DNA of 7,971 nt, taken from positions 1-7,971 of the forward strand of contig JAKBQO010000062.1 in the NCBI GenBank assembly GCA_021835185.1. Reading direction: 5' to 3'. The notes under the pieces were generated by a model. The model saw nothing but the letters and a program-made list of their open reading frames with translations. It searched no databases and had not been told where the DNA came from. Origin of the DNA: Thermoplasmata archaeon. GTDB lineage: Archaea > Thermoplasmatota > Thermoplasmata > Thermoplasmatales > Thermoplasmataceae. A program made the translations under genes and the position numbers. Each line of letters opens with the position of its first letter. Position 1 is the first letter of the stretch. Positions 1-6,820 of this stretch are shown here, piece by piece.

Positions 1-141
1 TATAAGAACAATATATGATGAATCATAGCCATAATTGACTCCATCTTTATAGGTAATTGTCTGCCTCCCGACAACATCATCGGCAAGGAGGGCGTCTATA
101 ATTCCCCTATCTTCCTTTGGCAGTTTATATAATTTAAACAT
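1..141 (-). CDS. Hypothetical protein, N-terminal 47 codons only (cut by window edge)
   Basis: The frame opens with ATG at 141 and stays open to the window edge, giving 47 residues that begin MFKLYKLPKEDRG and end SSYIVLI. I do not recognise the family. The fragment is mixed charged and hydrophobic, with no signal peptide or membrane segment, so a cytosolic protein is likely. An upstream ATG (first base 147) is out of frame and stops after four codons, so the start at 141 is favoured. A TATA-like element sits about 26 bases upstream, which fits a leaderless transcript. That suggests the gene is transcribed on its own and not merely by read-through from cdc6, whose stop lies 85 bases upstream. 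The gene is real with fair confidence because start, promoter spacing and codon usage agree; its function is unknown. Confidence 0.6.
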   Translation of the reverse strand, partial: MFKLYKLPKEDRGIIDALLADDVVGRQTITYKDGVNYGYDSSYIVLI

Positions 142-161
142 ATTCCATTATTGTAAAAACC

Positions 162-172
162 TTATTAAATTT
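162..172 (-). promoter_or_regulatory. TATA-box promoter of the left-edge hypothetical gene
   Basis: Read on the minus strand, this is AAATTTAATAAG-like sequence within an A/T-rich run. Its centre is about 26 bases before the ATG at 141. That is the spacing expected when an archaeal transcript starts at, or within a base or two of, the start codon. Confidence 0.45.
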
Positions 173-226
173 TTGTGACAGCCATATTGGCAACACTGGA
201 AACTTTCACCCCGGTGATTGTAAAAC

Positions 227-1495
227 TCATTTATTGTCAAAATCGCCGTTTTTATAAGTTTCCACATACGCATCAAAATTGGTTCTTAATTTGGACTGGC
301 GGACTATTTTTGAACCCTGAAAATTTACGAATGCAGGATCTTCAAGGGTGTATCCCTTTACGTTCTGTATAGAACCCATTACCCTGATAAATTTCATTCT
401 TCCATATCTTCCCAGTGATCTTGTATTTGTGGTAAGCAGGCCTGTATCTTCCAGATCAGACAGCAGATCTGATATCCGCCTCATTGTAAGAGGCTGGAAT
501 CCCAGCTCGGTGCATATGTTCCCATAATTTTCATATATTTCACCGGTCACTGAAAGATCTGCGTCTGTTTCCTGTGTGAGGCATGCGCTGAGCAGCACCA
601 TCTTCGAATGGATGGGAAGCGTCCTTATTGACTCCTTCAGAACGTTCATCTCAAACCTGTCACGGGCAAGGTATACATCATCTATAGTAACACAATCTTT
701 ACCGTCCTTCAGGGCAGAATCTATGGCTATTCTCAGGAGGTCTATAGACTTCCTCGCATCACCGTGTTCCTGGGCACCCAAAGCAGCGCAGAGGTTTATG
801 GATGCTTCTGTGATAAATCCATCTTTAATTATTCCTGAAACCCTGAAATTCAGTATATCCCTGAGTTCCATAGCATTGTATGGGGGAAATATGATGCTTT
901 CCTGGTTCAACCTGCTCTGCACACGGGCATCCAGTGCATTTACAAATGATGCATCATTTGTTATTCCTATCAATGATGTGTTGCTATCCGCCATTATCTT
1001 TAAAAGCACGTAAAGAGCGTCACTGCCGCTCTTCTGAATCAATTTATCTATCTCATCCAGTATTATTACTGTATAACGCCCTGATTTGTTTAATCTTTTA
1101 ACCAGTTCAAAATATATTTTGTCCTGGGGAAGGCCAAGTATGGGAATGGGGGCATCTCCAGAATTTATGGCATTGGTAAGGTATACCAGGATGGAATACT
1201 GCGAATCATAAATTTCACAGTTAATGTAAATAATATTAATATTTCCTTTGAGTGTTTCCTTAAGCATGCCTGTAACATAAATAACTGAAGAGGTCTTGCC
1301 AGAGCCTGATTTGCCATAAAGCAGCAGATTTGATGACAGCCCGCCTGTAACGATGGAGCTCAGAACCCTTGCAATGCTATCTATCTGCTTTTCCCTGTGT
1401 GGAAAGTTATCGGGTATGTATGAACTGCTGAGTTTCTTCAGGTCGCCCACCACGTAATCGTTTGATTTGTTGTATTTGATAAAAGGATTGTCCAT
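227..1495 (-). CDS. cdc6: Orc1/Cdc6 family replication initiator (AAA+ ATPase with winged helix)
   Basis: This 422-residue protein is an archaeal replication initiator that binds origin boxes and loads the MCM helicase. The family-typical PHRE motif is at residues 32-35. Walker A GKSGSGKT is at 61-68, Walker B ILDEID at 145-150 and sensor 1 GITND at 177-181. Arginine-bearing box VII (DARVQSRL) is at 189-196 and sensor 2 GDARKS at 245-250, the last within the lid domain. Residues about 290-372 form the DNA-binding winged helix, with LGRYGRMKF as the probable wing. A tail of about 50 residues follows. All key ATPase residues are present, so the protein should be active. The ATG at 1495 has a TATA box centred 24 bases upstream, so the mRNA is probably leaderless. 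Archaeal cdc6 genes often sit beside an origin; possible origin-type sequences in the flanks are weak and listed under findings. Whether this is the Orc1-1 or Orc1-2 paralogue cannot be told from one copy. Confidence 0.96.
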   Translation of the reverse strand: MDNPFIKYNKSNDYVVGDLKKLSSSYIPDNFPHREKQIDSIARVLSSIVTGGLSSNLLLYGKSGSGKTSSVIYVTGMLKETLKGNINIIYINCEIYDSQYSILVYLTNAINSGDAPIPILGLPQDKIYFELVKRLNKSGRYTVIILDEIDKLIQKSGSDALYVLLKIMADSNTSLIGITNDASFVNALDARVQSRLNQESIIFPPYNAMELRDILNFRVSGIIKDGFITEASINLCAALGAQEHGDARKSIDLLRIAIDSALKDGKDCVTIDDVYLARDRFEMNVLKESIRTLPIHSKMVLLSACLTQETDADLSVTGEIYENYGNICTELGFQPLTMRRISDLLSDLEDTGLLTTNTRSLGRYGRMKFIRVMGSIQNVKGYTLEDPAFVNFQGSKIVRQSKLRTNFDAYVETYKNGDFDNK

Positions 1496-1514
1496 AGATA
1501 CCAGTAATTACATC

Positions 1515-1523
1515 ATATATATT
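1515..1523 (-). promoter_or_regulatory. TATA-box promoter of cdc6
   Basis: The minus strand reads AATATATAT, centred 24 bases before the cdc6 ATG at 1495. The spacing implies a leaderless transcript, and no Shine-Dalgarno sequence precedes the ATG, which agrees. The box lies in the 83-base spacer after folC, so cdc6 is probably expressed separately from tenA-folC. Confidence 0.6.
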
Positions 1524-1535
1524 CTACATACAAAT

Positions 1536-1549
1536 AGGTTTTTTAACCT
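1536..1549. repeat. Short inverted repeat upstream of cdc6
   Basis: AGGTT (1536-1540) and AACCT (1545-1549) are perfect inverted arms around TTTT. They lie 13 bases upstream of the cdc6 TATA box, where an archaeal transcription factor or the initiator itself could bind. A related TTACCT lies at 1556-1561. The arms are only five bases long, so chance is possible. Confidence 0.3.
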
Positions 1550-1578
1550 GGTTTGTTACCTACTATTTTACCGATAGA

Positions 1579-2865
1579 TTAATCCATGTTAAACGGTCTG
1601 ACAGACGAACCCAGATACTTTTTTAACATGCCTACAAGATACATTGAACCTGTTACCAGAACACAGCTATAATTCTGAATTGCAAAATTATACGCCTCAA
1701 CTGGGTCCTTAATTATTCTGATAGAAGGAAACATATGTCCTATGCCAGCTGCCAGGGCATCCGGATCCAGTGAACGGGATGGTTCATCCGGTGTGGTTAA
1801 AATTACACTGTCTGAAAGTTTTCTTAATATTGACATATAGGAGAAATAATCCTTGTCATCAAGCATTCCTATCAACAGTACCGGCTTTTGCGTTACAAAG
1901 TTTGAGAAGGTCTCTACTAGTGCGTGTGCTGCGGGAGGGTTATGTGATGAGTCCATTATTACCAGTGGTTCCCTGCTTATTACCTCAAACCTGGATGGCC
2001 ATCTACTTTCCCTTATACCTTTTTCTATGGATTTTTTACCGGGGGACCCTTCCGGCAGAAGTTCCATGCTTGCTACTGCTGTGCTGATATTGCCGAGCTG
2101 GAATAATCCGAGGTTTGATGTGGTGATATGATATTCCTCTACGGGTGTCTGGAGCTTAAAAGACATGCCGTCAAGATTGAATTTAAGATCCGTTATAGAG
2201 CAATAATCTGAAACTTTTACAAGCTTTGAATTCCTTACACTGGCGATTTTAGTAATCTCTGCCACAACTTCGGGTTTATTATCCAGCAGTACAACCGGTT
2301 TTCCATTTTTGATTATTCCACCCTTTTCGTGGGCTATTGAAGTTAGTGAACAGCCCAGCCTCTGATAATGTTCATACCCTATCTGTGCAATGACGCTTAC
2401 TTCCGGGTTAATTATATTGGTAGAATCCAGCCTCCCACCTAGTCCGACTTCAATCGCCGCGTAGTCAGCATTATTGTCAGCAAAATATTTGAATGCCATT
2501 ACTGTTGTGGTTTCAAAAAATGTGGGATTTCTATATATGGTTGCAAGATTTTCTATATAATCGCGGTTTGAGTTCATAAAATCAATAATATAACTATCGG
2601 GAATCATATTTAAATCAAGTATTATTCTTTCGTTGAAATCAAGCAAATGCGGGGATGTGTACATTCCTGTTTTATACTTTTGCCGGAGTATATTATACAC
2701 ATATGATGCTATAGAACCTTTTCCATTGGTTCCTGCTATGTGTATCGTCTTAAATTTAGACTGTGGATTGCCCACATGGCTGGCGAAATCCTGAGTTGCA
2801 GTCAGGTCCAGTTTAATGCCTTCCCGTTTGAGGTTATACAGGTAATCCAGTGCCCCGTTTATCAT
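1579..2865 (-). CDS. folC: Dihydrofolate synthase / folylpolyglutamate synthase
   Basis: This Mur-ligase-fold enzyme adds glutamate to dihydropteroate or to folates using ATP, in the cytosol. With the ATG at 2865 it has 428 residues, the usual family length. The P-loop GTNGKGS is at 45-51, SPHL at 71-74 and the EVGLGGRLDSTN signature at 139-150. HEKGGIIK is at 179-186, RWPSRFE at 288-294, the C-domain DSSHNP at 305-310 and TGSMYLVG at 405-412. The frame can extend upstream to a GTG at 2886, only 3 bases after the tenA stop. I prefer the ATG because family N-termini begin about two residues before ALDYLY; neither start has a clear Shine-Dalgarno sequence. The gene follows tenA closely and has no promoter of its own that I can see. 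Whether it makes dihydrofolate, lengthens the glutamate tail, or does both cannot be read from sequence. Confidence 0.93.
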   Translation of the reverse strand: MINGALDYLYNLKREGIKLDLTATQDFASHVGNPQSKFKTIHIAGTNGKGSIASYVYNILRQKYKTGMYTSPHLLDFNERIILDLNMIPDSYIIDFMNSNRDYIENLATIYRNPTFFETTTVMAFKYFADNNADYAAIEVGLGGRLDSTNIINPEVSVIAQIGYEHYQRLGCSLTSIAHEKGGIIKNGKPVVLLDNKPEVVAEITKIASVRNSKLVKVSDYCSITDLKFNLDGMSFKLQTPVEEYHITTSNLGLFQLGNISTAVASMELLPEGSPGKKSIEKGIRESRWPSRFEVISREPLVIMDSSHNPPAAHALVETFSNFVTQKPVLLIGMLDDKDYFSYMSILRKLSDSVILTTPDEPSRSLDPDALAAGIGHMFPSIRIIKDPVEAYNFAIQNYSCVLVTGSMYLVGMLKKYLGSSVRPFNMD

Positions 2866-2889
2866 TAGATGTGAATGGTAAACCACTAT

Positions 2890-3504
2890 TTATTTTATTT
2901 CGATATAGCATTCTTTCCAGTAATTTAATTCATACTCCAGGCCAAATTTGATAATCTGTTCCTGATATGTGCTTAAAGGTTCTTTTTGCAATATTTCAAG
3001 ATATTTATCAGTTATTGACCTGTAATCTTTTGACCGGTAAAAATCAAACCAGAATAGATATTTTTCTGAGGGTGCTGCAGTTGCTTCCGCAATATAACCG
3101 TAAGACCACTGGCATGGGAACATGGATAGCATCCCGTTAATAGAAGAGTCTTTTGACCAGCGCAAAAGGTGATTTATGTAAGAATATGTTGTATAGTTTA
3201 TTTCAGATTCTTTTATTCCGGCCTCATCTATTCCAAATTGCTTTAACATGTTCCTGTGAAATTCTGGCTCTTCACTGCCAATTTCATTGTAGAGTTCCCT
3301 GATATTATCATCACCGGTATTTTTCCCTATAACTTCTCCTGCTGCTTTATAATATTTCAGGTATATATGATCCTGCTTTAAGTAATACCTGAATCGCTCA
3401 TCCTCTATAGTTCCATCTTTCATAGCTTCTACAAAATCAGAATGCACTATATGATCTATTAATTCCATTACTTCGGGTGAATTTAAATAGCTTCGTAGAT
3501 ACAT
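2890..3504 (-). CDS. tenA: TenA family aminopyrimidine aminohydrolase (thiaminase II)
   Basis: TenA hydrolyses aminomethylpyrimidine breakdown products of thiamin to the pyrimidine alcohol used in thiamin salvage. This 204-residue, all-helical cytosolic protein is slightly shorter than typical members (about 215-235). Residues matching the Bacillus subtilis TenA active site are visible: D45 and Y48 in YYLKQDHIYLKYY, Y107, the C131-xxx-Y135 pair in PCQWSY (nucleophile and tyrosine), and E192 in YELNYW near the end. These place it in the cysteine-containing TenA class. The ATG at 3504 has a strong TATA element about 24 bases upstream, so the mRNA is probably leaderless and leaves no room for a thiamin riboswitch. 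folC follows in the same direction after a few bases, so the two likely form one operon, an unexpected pairing of thiamin and folate functions. Confidence 0.92.
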   Translation of the reverse strand: MYLRSYLNSPEVMELIDHIVHSDFVEAMKDGTIEDERFRYYLKQDHIYLKYYKAAGEVIGKNTGDDNIRELYNEIGSEEPEFHRNMLKQFGIDEAGIKESEINYTTYSYINHLLRWSKDSSINGMLSMFPCQWSYGYIAEATAAPSEKYLFWFDFYRSKDYRSITDKYLEILQKEPLSTYQEQIIKFGLEYELNYWKECYIEIK

Positions 3505-3520
3505 ATAATAGTATATAGCT

Positions 3521-3535
3521 TTATTATATATTTTT
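3521..3535 (-). promoter_or_regulatory. TATA-box promoter of tenA-folC
   Basis: The minus strand reads AAAAATATATAATAA, combining an A-rich BRE-like start with a TATA core centred about 24 bases before the tenA ATG. It lies in the 64-base spacer after the glycosidase stop. No T-run follows that stop on the minus strand, so some read-through from the upstream operon is possible. Confidence 0.6.
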
Positions 3536-3568
3536 AACCTTTATGCATTCTCTCTGGATTTCATTTAG

Positions 3569-5020
3569 CTAATAAGTTTTAAAATCGCTATCTTCCACAC
3601 CATGATCGTGGCATATTTTGCTATAAAATTCAGAGGCTTCCGTTTTCACGAATTCTCCATTATTGATTTTATAAAGCCCGAATTTGTCCTTATAACCCCT
3701 GGCCCATTCATAGTTATCCACTATAGACCAGTGGAAATATCCTTTTACAGGTATATAATCTTCCTTAATGGCCTTATGTAGCTCTATAAGATGTTTTTCT
3801 ATGAATTCTTTGCGCAATGATCCTTCTGCATCCGCAACCCCATTTTCCAGTATCATAACAGGTTTTCTGTAATGGTTGAATACTGACCTCGAAACATTGC
3901 GTATGCCTTCAGGAAATATATCCCAGTAATTATCCGAGCACTTGCTGCAGGGCAAAAAGGCAAATCTATACCTCAGGTCAACATTGTCGTTGTCCACATA
4001 TCTTACCCTTATCCTGCTGTAATAATCTATTCCTATAAAATCTGTACCTGCAAATTCAGAGGGCCGTGATTCATTAAAAATTCCAGATAGGGAATTGTCA
4101 AAGTTTCCGTACAGGGCAGAATTGAGGTACAGGTCATAAAAAATGTGTTTAACATAATTTACAATGAACCTGTTTTCCGGTGTATCCATTTCAGGCTGGA
4201 AATATGGGACAGCTACATTGATCCCGACCTGTGAGGAATGATCAAGTGCCTTGATAATTTTATATGCTATATTATGTGCGTAGGCGAGGTTCCTCATAAC
4301 GGATACAGCTATTGAAAAGTTAGACAATCCAGGAGGAAATCCCTCCAGATTGCCATAAACATAGCCATTAATAGCTATTATGTTCGGTTCATTCAGTGTA
4401 TTCCATATATCTACATATCTGTGAAATTTATTATAAATATAATAAATGTATTTGCCGAATTCCTCTACTGTGGCTTTGTCTGCCCATCCTTTTTCCCTGC
4501 AATTTGCAAAGTCCTGGTTGCATTTTACAGGGTCATGCAACCATATTGGCAAAGGCCAGTGGTATGCTGTTAAAATAAGCTTTAAATTTCTTGCCTTTAT
4601 GTATTCCATTATTTCAGCATAATGTTTTACAGCATCATTATCCGCAATGGAATCCATTCTCTGGATAAAGTTATCAGGGAATGACATTGCATAAACATCA
4701 CCCTTTTCGTTTTTGCTTGCAACTGCATCCACACTTTCAGTTGATGTTTTGAATATTCTGGCCCAATCTATGCCAATTCTTATGGAATTATTTCCCATAT
4801 CAATAGAAGCATCGATGAATCTTTTATAATTATTCCAGAAATCCGGGCCATCGTCCGGGAAATCTCCGCTTACATAGGTTTTCTGTATTATATTACTATC
4901 ATGTGACCATTTATACCAGTCGCTCTCTGAAGATATAGAATTATCTGATCTGCCCATTTCCACCTGAAATGGGCTTGTCGCGGTACCGAACATGAAATTA
5001 TCCGGAAATTTCCTGAGCAT
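3569..5020 (-). CDS. GH1 family beta-glycosidase (beta-galactosidase/beta-glucosidase, LacS-like)
   Basis: This retaining beta-glycosidase (483 residues from the ATG at 5020) hydrolyses beta-linked glucosides or galactosides. The N-terminal FMFGTATSPFQVEM (9-22) resembles Sulfolobus LacS and carries the sugar-binding Q19. YHWPLPIWLHDP is at 153-164. The acid/base E211 lies in TLNEP and the nucleophile E392 in ENG. DNYEWARGY (435-443) forms the aglycone/sugar-binding wall. There is no signal peptide, so it acts in the cytosol. The frame can extend to two GTGs (5032, 5029), but the ATG matches the family N-terminus and has GGTGGAG just upstream. It follows the ABC ATPase by 17 bases, so the two are co-transcribed. 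One oddity is two cysteine pairs, C167/C174 and C358/C361, in loop regions. Substrate specificity (galacto, gluco or other) cannot be fixed from sequence; lacS or bgaS would be a guess as a symbol. Confidence 0.95.
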   Translation of the reverse strand: MLRKFPDNFMFGTATSPFQVEMGRSDNSISSESDWYKWSHDSNIIQKTYVSGDFPDDGPDFWNNYKRFIDASIDMGNNSIRIGIDWARIFKTSTESVDAVASKNEKGDVYAMSFPDNFIQRMDSIADNDAVKHYAEIMEYIKARNLKLILTAYHWPLPIWLHDPVKCNQDFANCREKGWADKATVEEFGKYIYYIYNKFHRYVDIWNTLNEPNIIAINGYVYGNLEGFPPGLSNFSIAVSVMRNLAYAHNIAYKIIKALDHSSQVGINVAVPYFQPEMDTPENRFIVNYVKHIFYDLYLNSALYGNFDNSLSGIFNESRPSEFAGTDFIGIDYYSRIRVRYVDNDNVDLRYRFAFLPCSKCSDNYWDIFPEGIRNVSRSVFNHYRKPVMILENGVADAEGSLRKEFIEKHLIELHKAIKEDYIPVKGYFHWSIVDNYEWARGYKDKFGLYKINNGEFVKTEASEFYSKICHDHGVEDSDFKTY

Positions 5021-5023
5021 TGA

Positions 5024-5030
5024 CTCCACC
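5024..5030 (-). promoter_or_regulatory. Ribosome binding site that sets the glycosidase start
   Basis: The minus strand reads GGTGGAG, with GGTG ending six bases before the ATG at 5020. This complements the archaeal 16S rRNA tail and favours the ATG over the overlapping GTG codons at 5032 and 5029. Confidence 0.5.
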
Positions 5031-5037
5031 ACTAAAG

Positions 5038-5952
5038 TTAGGATTTCTCACCCAGAATTGACAGGTATGCTGATTCCAGGTCAGAACCATACGAAGTATA
5101 TGAAATAATTGGTGCAAGTTTTATTGCATTCTCCAGTATCTGTGCCCTTTCATCTTCCTTCCCTGAAAATTTAATTACGGCGTATTTCCCATCTGTCTTT
5201 AATACACCGCTTCCCAGTGACTGAATGTTTTTTATCATATTGTTATCTAACGGTTTGAGGAATTCTATAGAGACGGCATTGGTGTTAAACTCCTGGGCTA
5301 TCTCATCAATTTTACCCTGTTTCAGTATCTTGCCATGATTAATAAAAATCACATCGTCACAGGTTTCTGAAACCTCTGAAAGTATATGTGATGAAAAGAA
5401 GACCAGTTTGGTTTTTTTCAATTCCAGTATAAAATCCCGGAATATCTTTCTTTCAAATGGATCAAGCCCGCTGGTGGGTTCATCAAGTATAACTACATCT
5501 GGATCAGATATTAAAACAGATGCAAACACTGCCCTTTGCCTCTGACCTTTGGATAGCTGGCCCATTTTCGATGTCAATGGTGGCAATTTCAATGCATCAT
5601 AGAATTCATCTATCTTTGAATTGATTGTTTTTTTATCTATTCCTCTTAATTCACCAACAAATTGCATTGATTCTTTCACAGTAAGAAATGGATATGGAGT
5701 TGGCGTTTCTATCATAGAGCCAACATTTGCCAGTGCTTTCTTTGGATATTTATTTACGTCTATGCCATTTAATTCCGCATGCCCTTCAGACGGGCGGAGG
5801 AGATTTGTCATAACCTTAAGGGTTGTGGTCTTTCCAGCGCCGTTTGGCCCGAGATATCCAATAGCCCCATGGTCACGGTAATTGAATGAAACATCATCGA
5901 GTGCCATAAATTTATGGTATTTCTTTGTAACTTTATTGAATGTTATTTCCAT
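5038..5952 (-). CDS. ABC-2 type transporter ATP-binding protein (NatA/BcrA-like)
   Basis: This 304-residue ATPase powers the adjacent membrane protein from the cytosolic face. Walker A GPNGAGKTT is at 35-43, signature LSKGQRQR at 133-140, Walker B VVILDEPT at 153-160, the SGLD D-loop at 161-164 and the switch histidine H189 in SSHI. Where most ABC ATPases have the Q-loop glutamine, this one has GSMIETP, with E82. That pattern is known from BcrA/LanF-type exporters of peptides and antibiotics. The region after about residue 215 is the extra C-terminal domain common in this subfamily. The frame extends 18 codons upstream, but the ATG at 5952 has GAGGG six bases away and matches the family N-terminus (MEITFNKVTKKY). 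It begins 2 bases after the permease stop, so translation is likely coupled. The substrate is unknown. Confidence 0.94.
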   Translation of the reverse strand: MEITFNKVTKKYHKFMALDDVSFNYRDHGAIGYLGPNGAGKTTTLKVMTNLLRPSEGHAELNGIDVNKYPKKALANVGSMIETPTPYPFLTVKESMQFVGELRGIDKKTINSKIDEFYDALKLPPLTSKMGQLSKGQRQRAVFASVLISDPDVVILDEPTSGLDPFERKIFRDFILELKKTKLVFFSSHILSEVSETCDDVIFINHGKILKQGKIDEIAQEFNTNAVSIEFLKPLDNNMIKNIQSLGSGVLKTDGKYAVIKFSGKEDERAQILENAIKLAPIISYTSYGSDLESAYLSILGEKS

Positions 5953-5954
5953 AT

Positions 5955-6791
5955 TTATCCCTCTATTTGCCTCCTTGAGTACAATATTATCGCAATTATC
6001 CCGCATATTATTATGTATGCAATCAGCACACCAAGTCCCTGCATCACTGTCGGGCTGAAGGTGTAAAATGCACCTGCACCAGCACCAGGGCCAAAACCAC
6101 TGCCTGATGCCTTAACCGCAGGGTATGGTTTTTCAAAGATAAGGTACATGATTTCACCGGCAAAGTTAAGTGAAAATAGCGGGTCTATGCCACCGATACT
6201 GCCTACAAATTCATCTATTATAGGGAATCCTATGAAGAGCAATAATACTGAAACAATAATCCCGCTTGATTGCCCTTTAAATATACCTGAGAACAGTGAT
6301 GCAAATGCAATTGCAGCTGCCAGGAATAATACGAGTATTCCAAGGCTTTCAAATATAACCGGTGTTACCTTTCCATAGAGGTAAAAGGAACTGCCAACGC
6401 CAACTACGAAGTAAACCAGCACTATTATAAATGAAGATATTAAGGCAGCAGTAAATCTACCTACAAATAATATGGATCTCCTTACAGGCTGCACAAGTGT
6501 GTAGTATGCGGCATTTGTGCCGGTATCTGTGGAAATAATATCCCCACCGAAGAATGCACCTATAATTACAACCAGATCAGCCGAAAATCCTGAAAGGTAC
6601 TTATAAAAGTATAATAAAGGAGTTCCGGCTTTGAGCATTGAGTATTCATCATGAAGCATTAAAGCGGTGATACCTATAGATATTATTGTTGTAAATAAAA
6701 TCAACCCCAGGAATCTTTTTGTCCGCAGGTATGATTTAAACTGATATTTCAGTGATATCATATACTGATTGGCATCGCTATCATTTTCCAT
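5955..6791 (-). CDS. ABC-2 type transporter permease
   Basis: This is the membrane partner of the downstream ATPase. From the ATG at 6791 it has 278 residues, with about six hydrophobic segments near 28-47, 67-87, 112-138, 146-170, 175-193 and 250-270. The arrangement fits the ABC-2/NatB-type fold, in which the last helix ends close to a basic C-terminus (YSRRQIEG). Before the last helix a glycine/alanine-rich stretch (about 229-242) probably forms an extracellular loop. The longest open frame begins at TTG (6806), which has no ribosome binding site. The ATG at 6791 has a TATA box centred about 24 bases upstream and is preferred. A later ATG at 6761 is also possible. The permease-ATPase order with 2-base spacing marks a two-gene transporter; with one of each, the working form would be a dimer. 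Export is more likely than import because no solute-binding protein is present. Confidence 0.88.
   Translation of the reverse strand: MENDSDANQYMISLKYQFKSYLRTKRFLGLILFTTIISIGITALMLHDEYSMLKAGTPLLYFYKYLSGFSADLVVIIGAFFGGDIISTDTGTNAAYYTLVQPVRRSILFVGRFTAALISSFIIVLVYFVVGVGSSFYLYGKVTPVIFESLGILVLFLAAAIAFASLFSGIFKGQSSGIIVSVLLLFIGFPIIDEFVGSIGGIDPLFSLNFAGEIMYLIFEKPYPAVKASGSGFGPGAGAGAFYTFSPTVMQGLGVLIAYIIICGIIAIILYSRRQIEG
5959..5963 (-). promoter_or_regulatory. Ribosome binding site of the ABC ATPase
   Basis: GAGGG on the minus strand lies six bases before the ATG at 5952 and overlaps the last codons of the permease gene. It decides the start, against the 18-codon longer frame, and implies coupled translation. 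Confidence 0.6.
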
Positions 6792-6810
6792 GTCATACCA
6801 TTGCAACAGG

Positions 6811-6820
6811 ATATTTAATT
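6811..6820 (-). promoter_or_regulatory. Proximal TATA box of the ABC-glycosidase operon
   Basis: The minus strand reads AATTAAATAT, centred about 24 bases before the ATG at 6791, so the transcript is probably leaderless. A second TATA-like AATTATATAT at 6841-6850 could serve a longer transcript. Both overlap or adjoin the AGAAT/ATTCT cluster. Confidence 0.5.

Noticed and set aside
208..217. CACC-CC-GGTG hairpin as a cdc6 terminator
   Set aside because: The stem is four pairs with a two-base loop, and no T-run follows directly on the minus strand; the T5 run comes about 50 bases later, inside the next promoter.
576..1013. 145-codon open frame on the plus strand opposite cdc6
   Set aside because: It mirrors the cdc6 coding strand, has no promoter or ribosome binding site and no recognisable domain, whereas the minus strand has full Orc1/Cdc6 motifs.
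1770..2131. Two overlapping plus-strand open frames opposite folC
   Set aside because: They are shadows of folC in other frames; the residues are cysteine- and leucine-rich in an incoherent way, and there are no start signals.
2890..3504. CADD-like p-aminobenzoate synthase instead of TenA
   Set aside because: The C-terminal histidine/aspartate metal ligands are absent, while the TenA residues D45, Y48, C131, Y135 and E192 are all present.
3505..3568. Possible thiamin pyrophosphate riboswitch ahead of tenA
   Set aside because: The spacer is only 64 bases and the TATA box sits 24 bases before the ATG, so there is no leader RNA long enough to hold the roughly 100-base element.
5038..6791. Sugar-uptake ABC system feeding the glycosidase
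   Set aside because: There is no solute-binding protein, there is only one permease, of ABC-2 type, and the ATPase has the BcrA-like pattern; import is not excluded but is unlikely.
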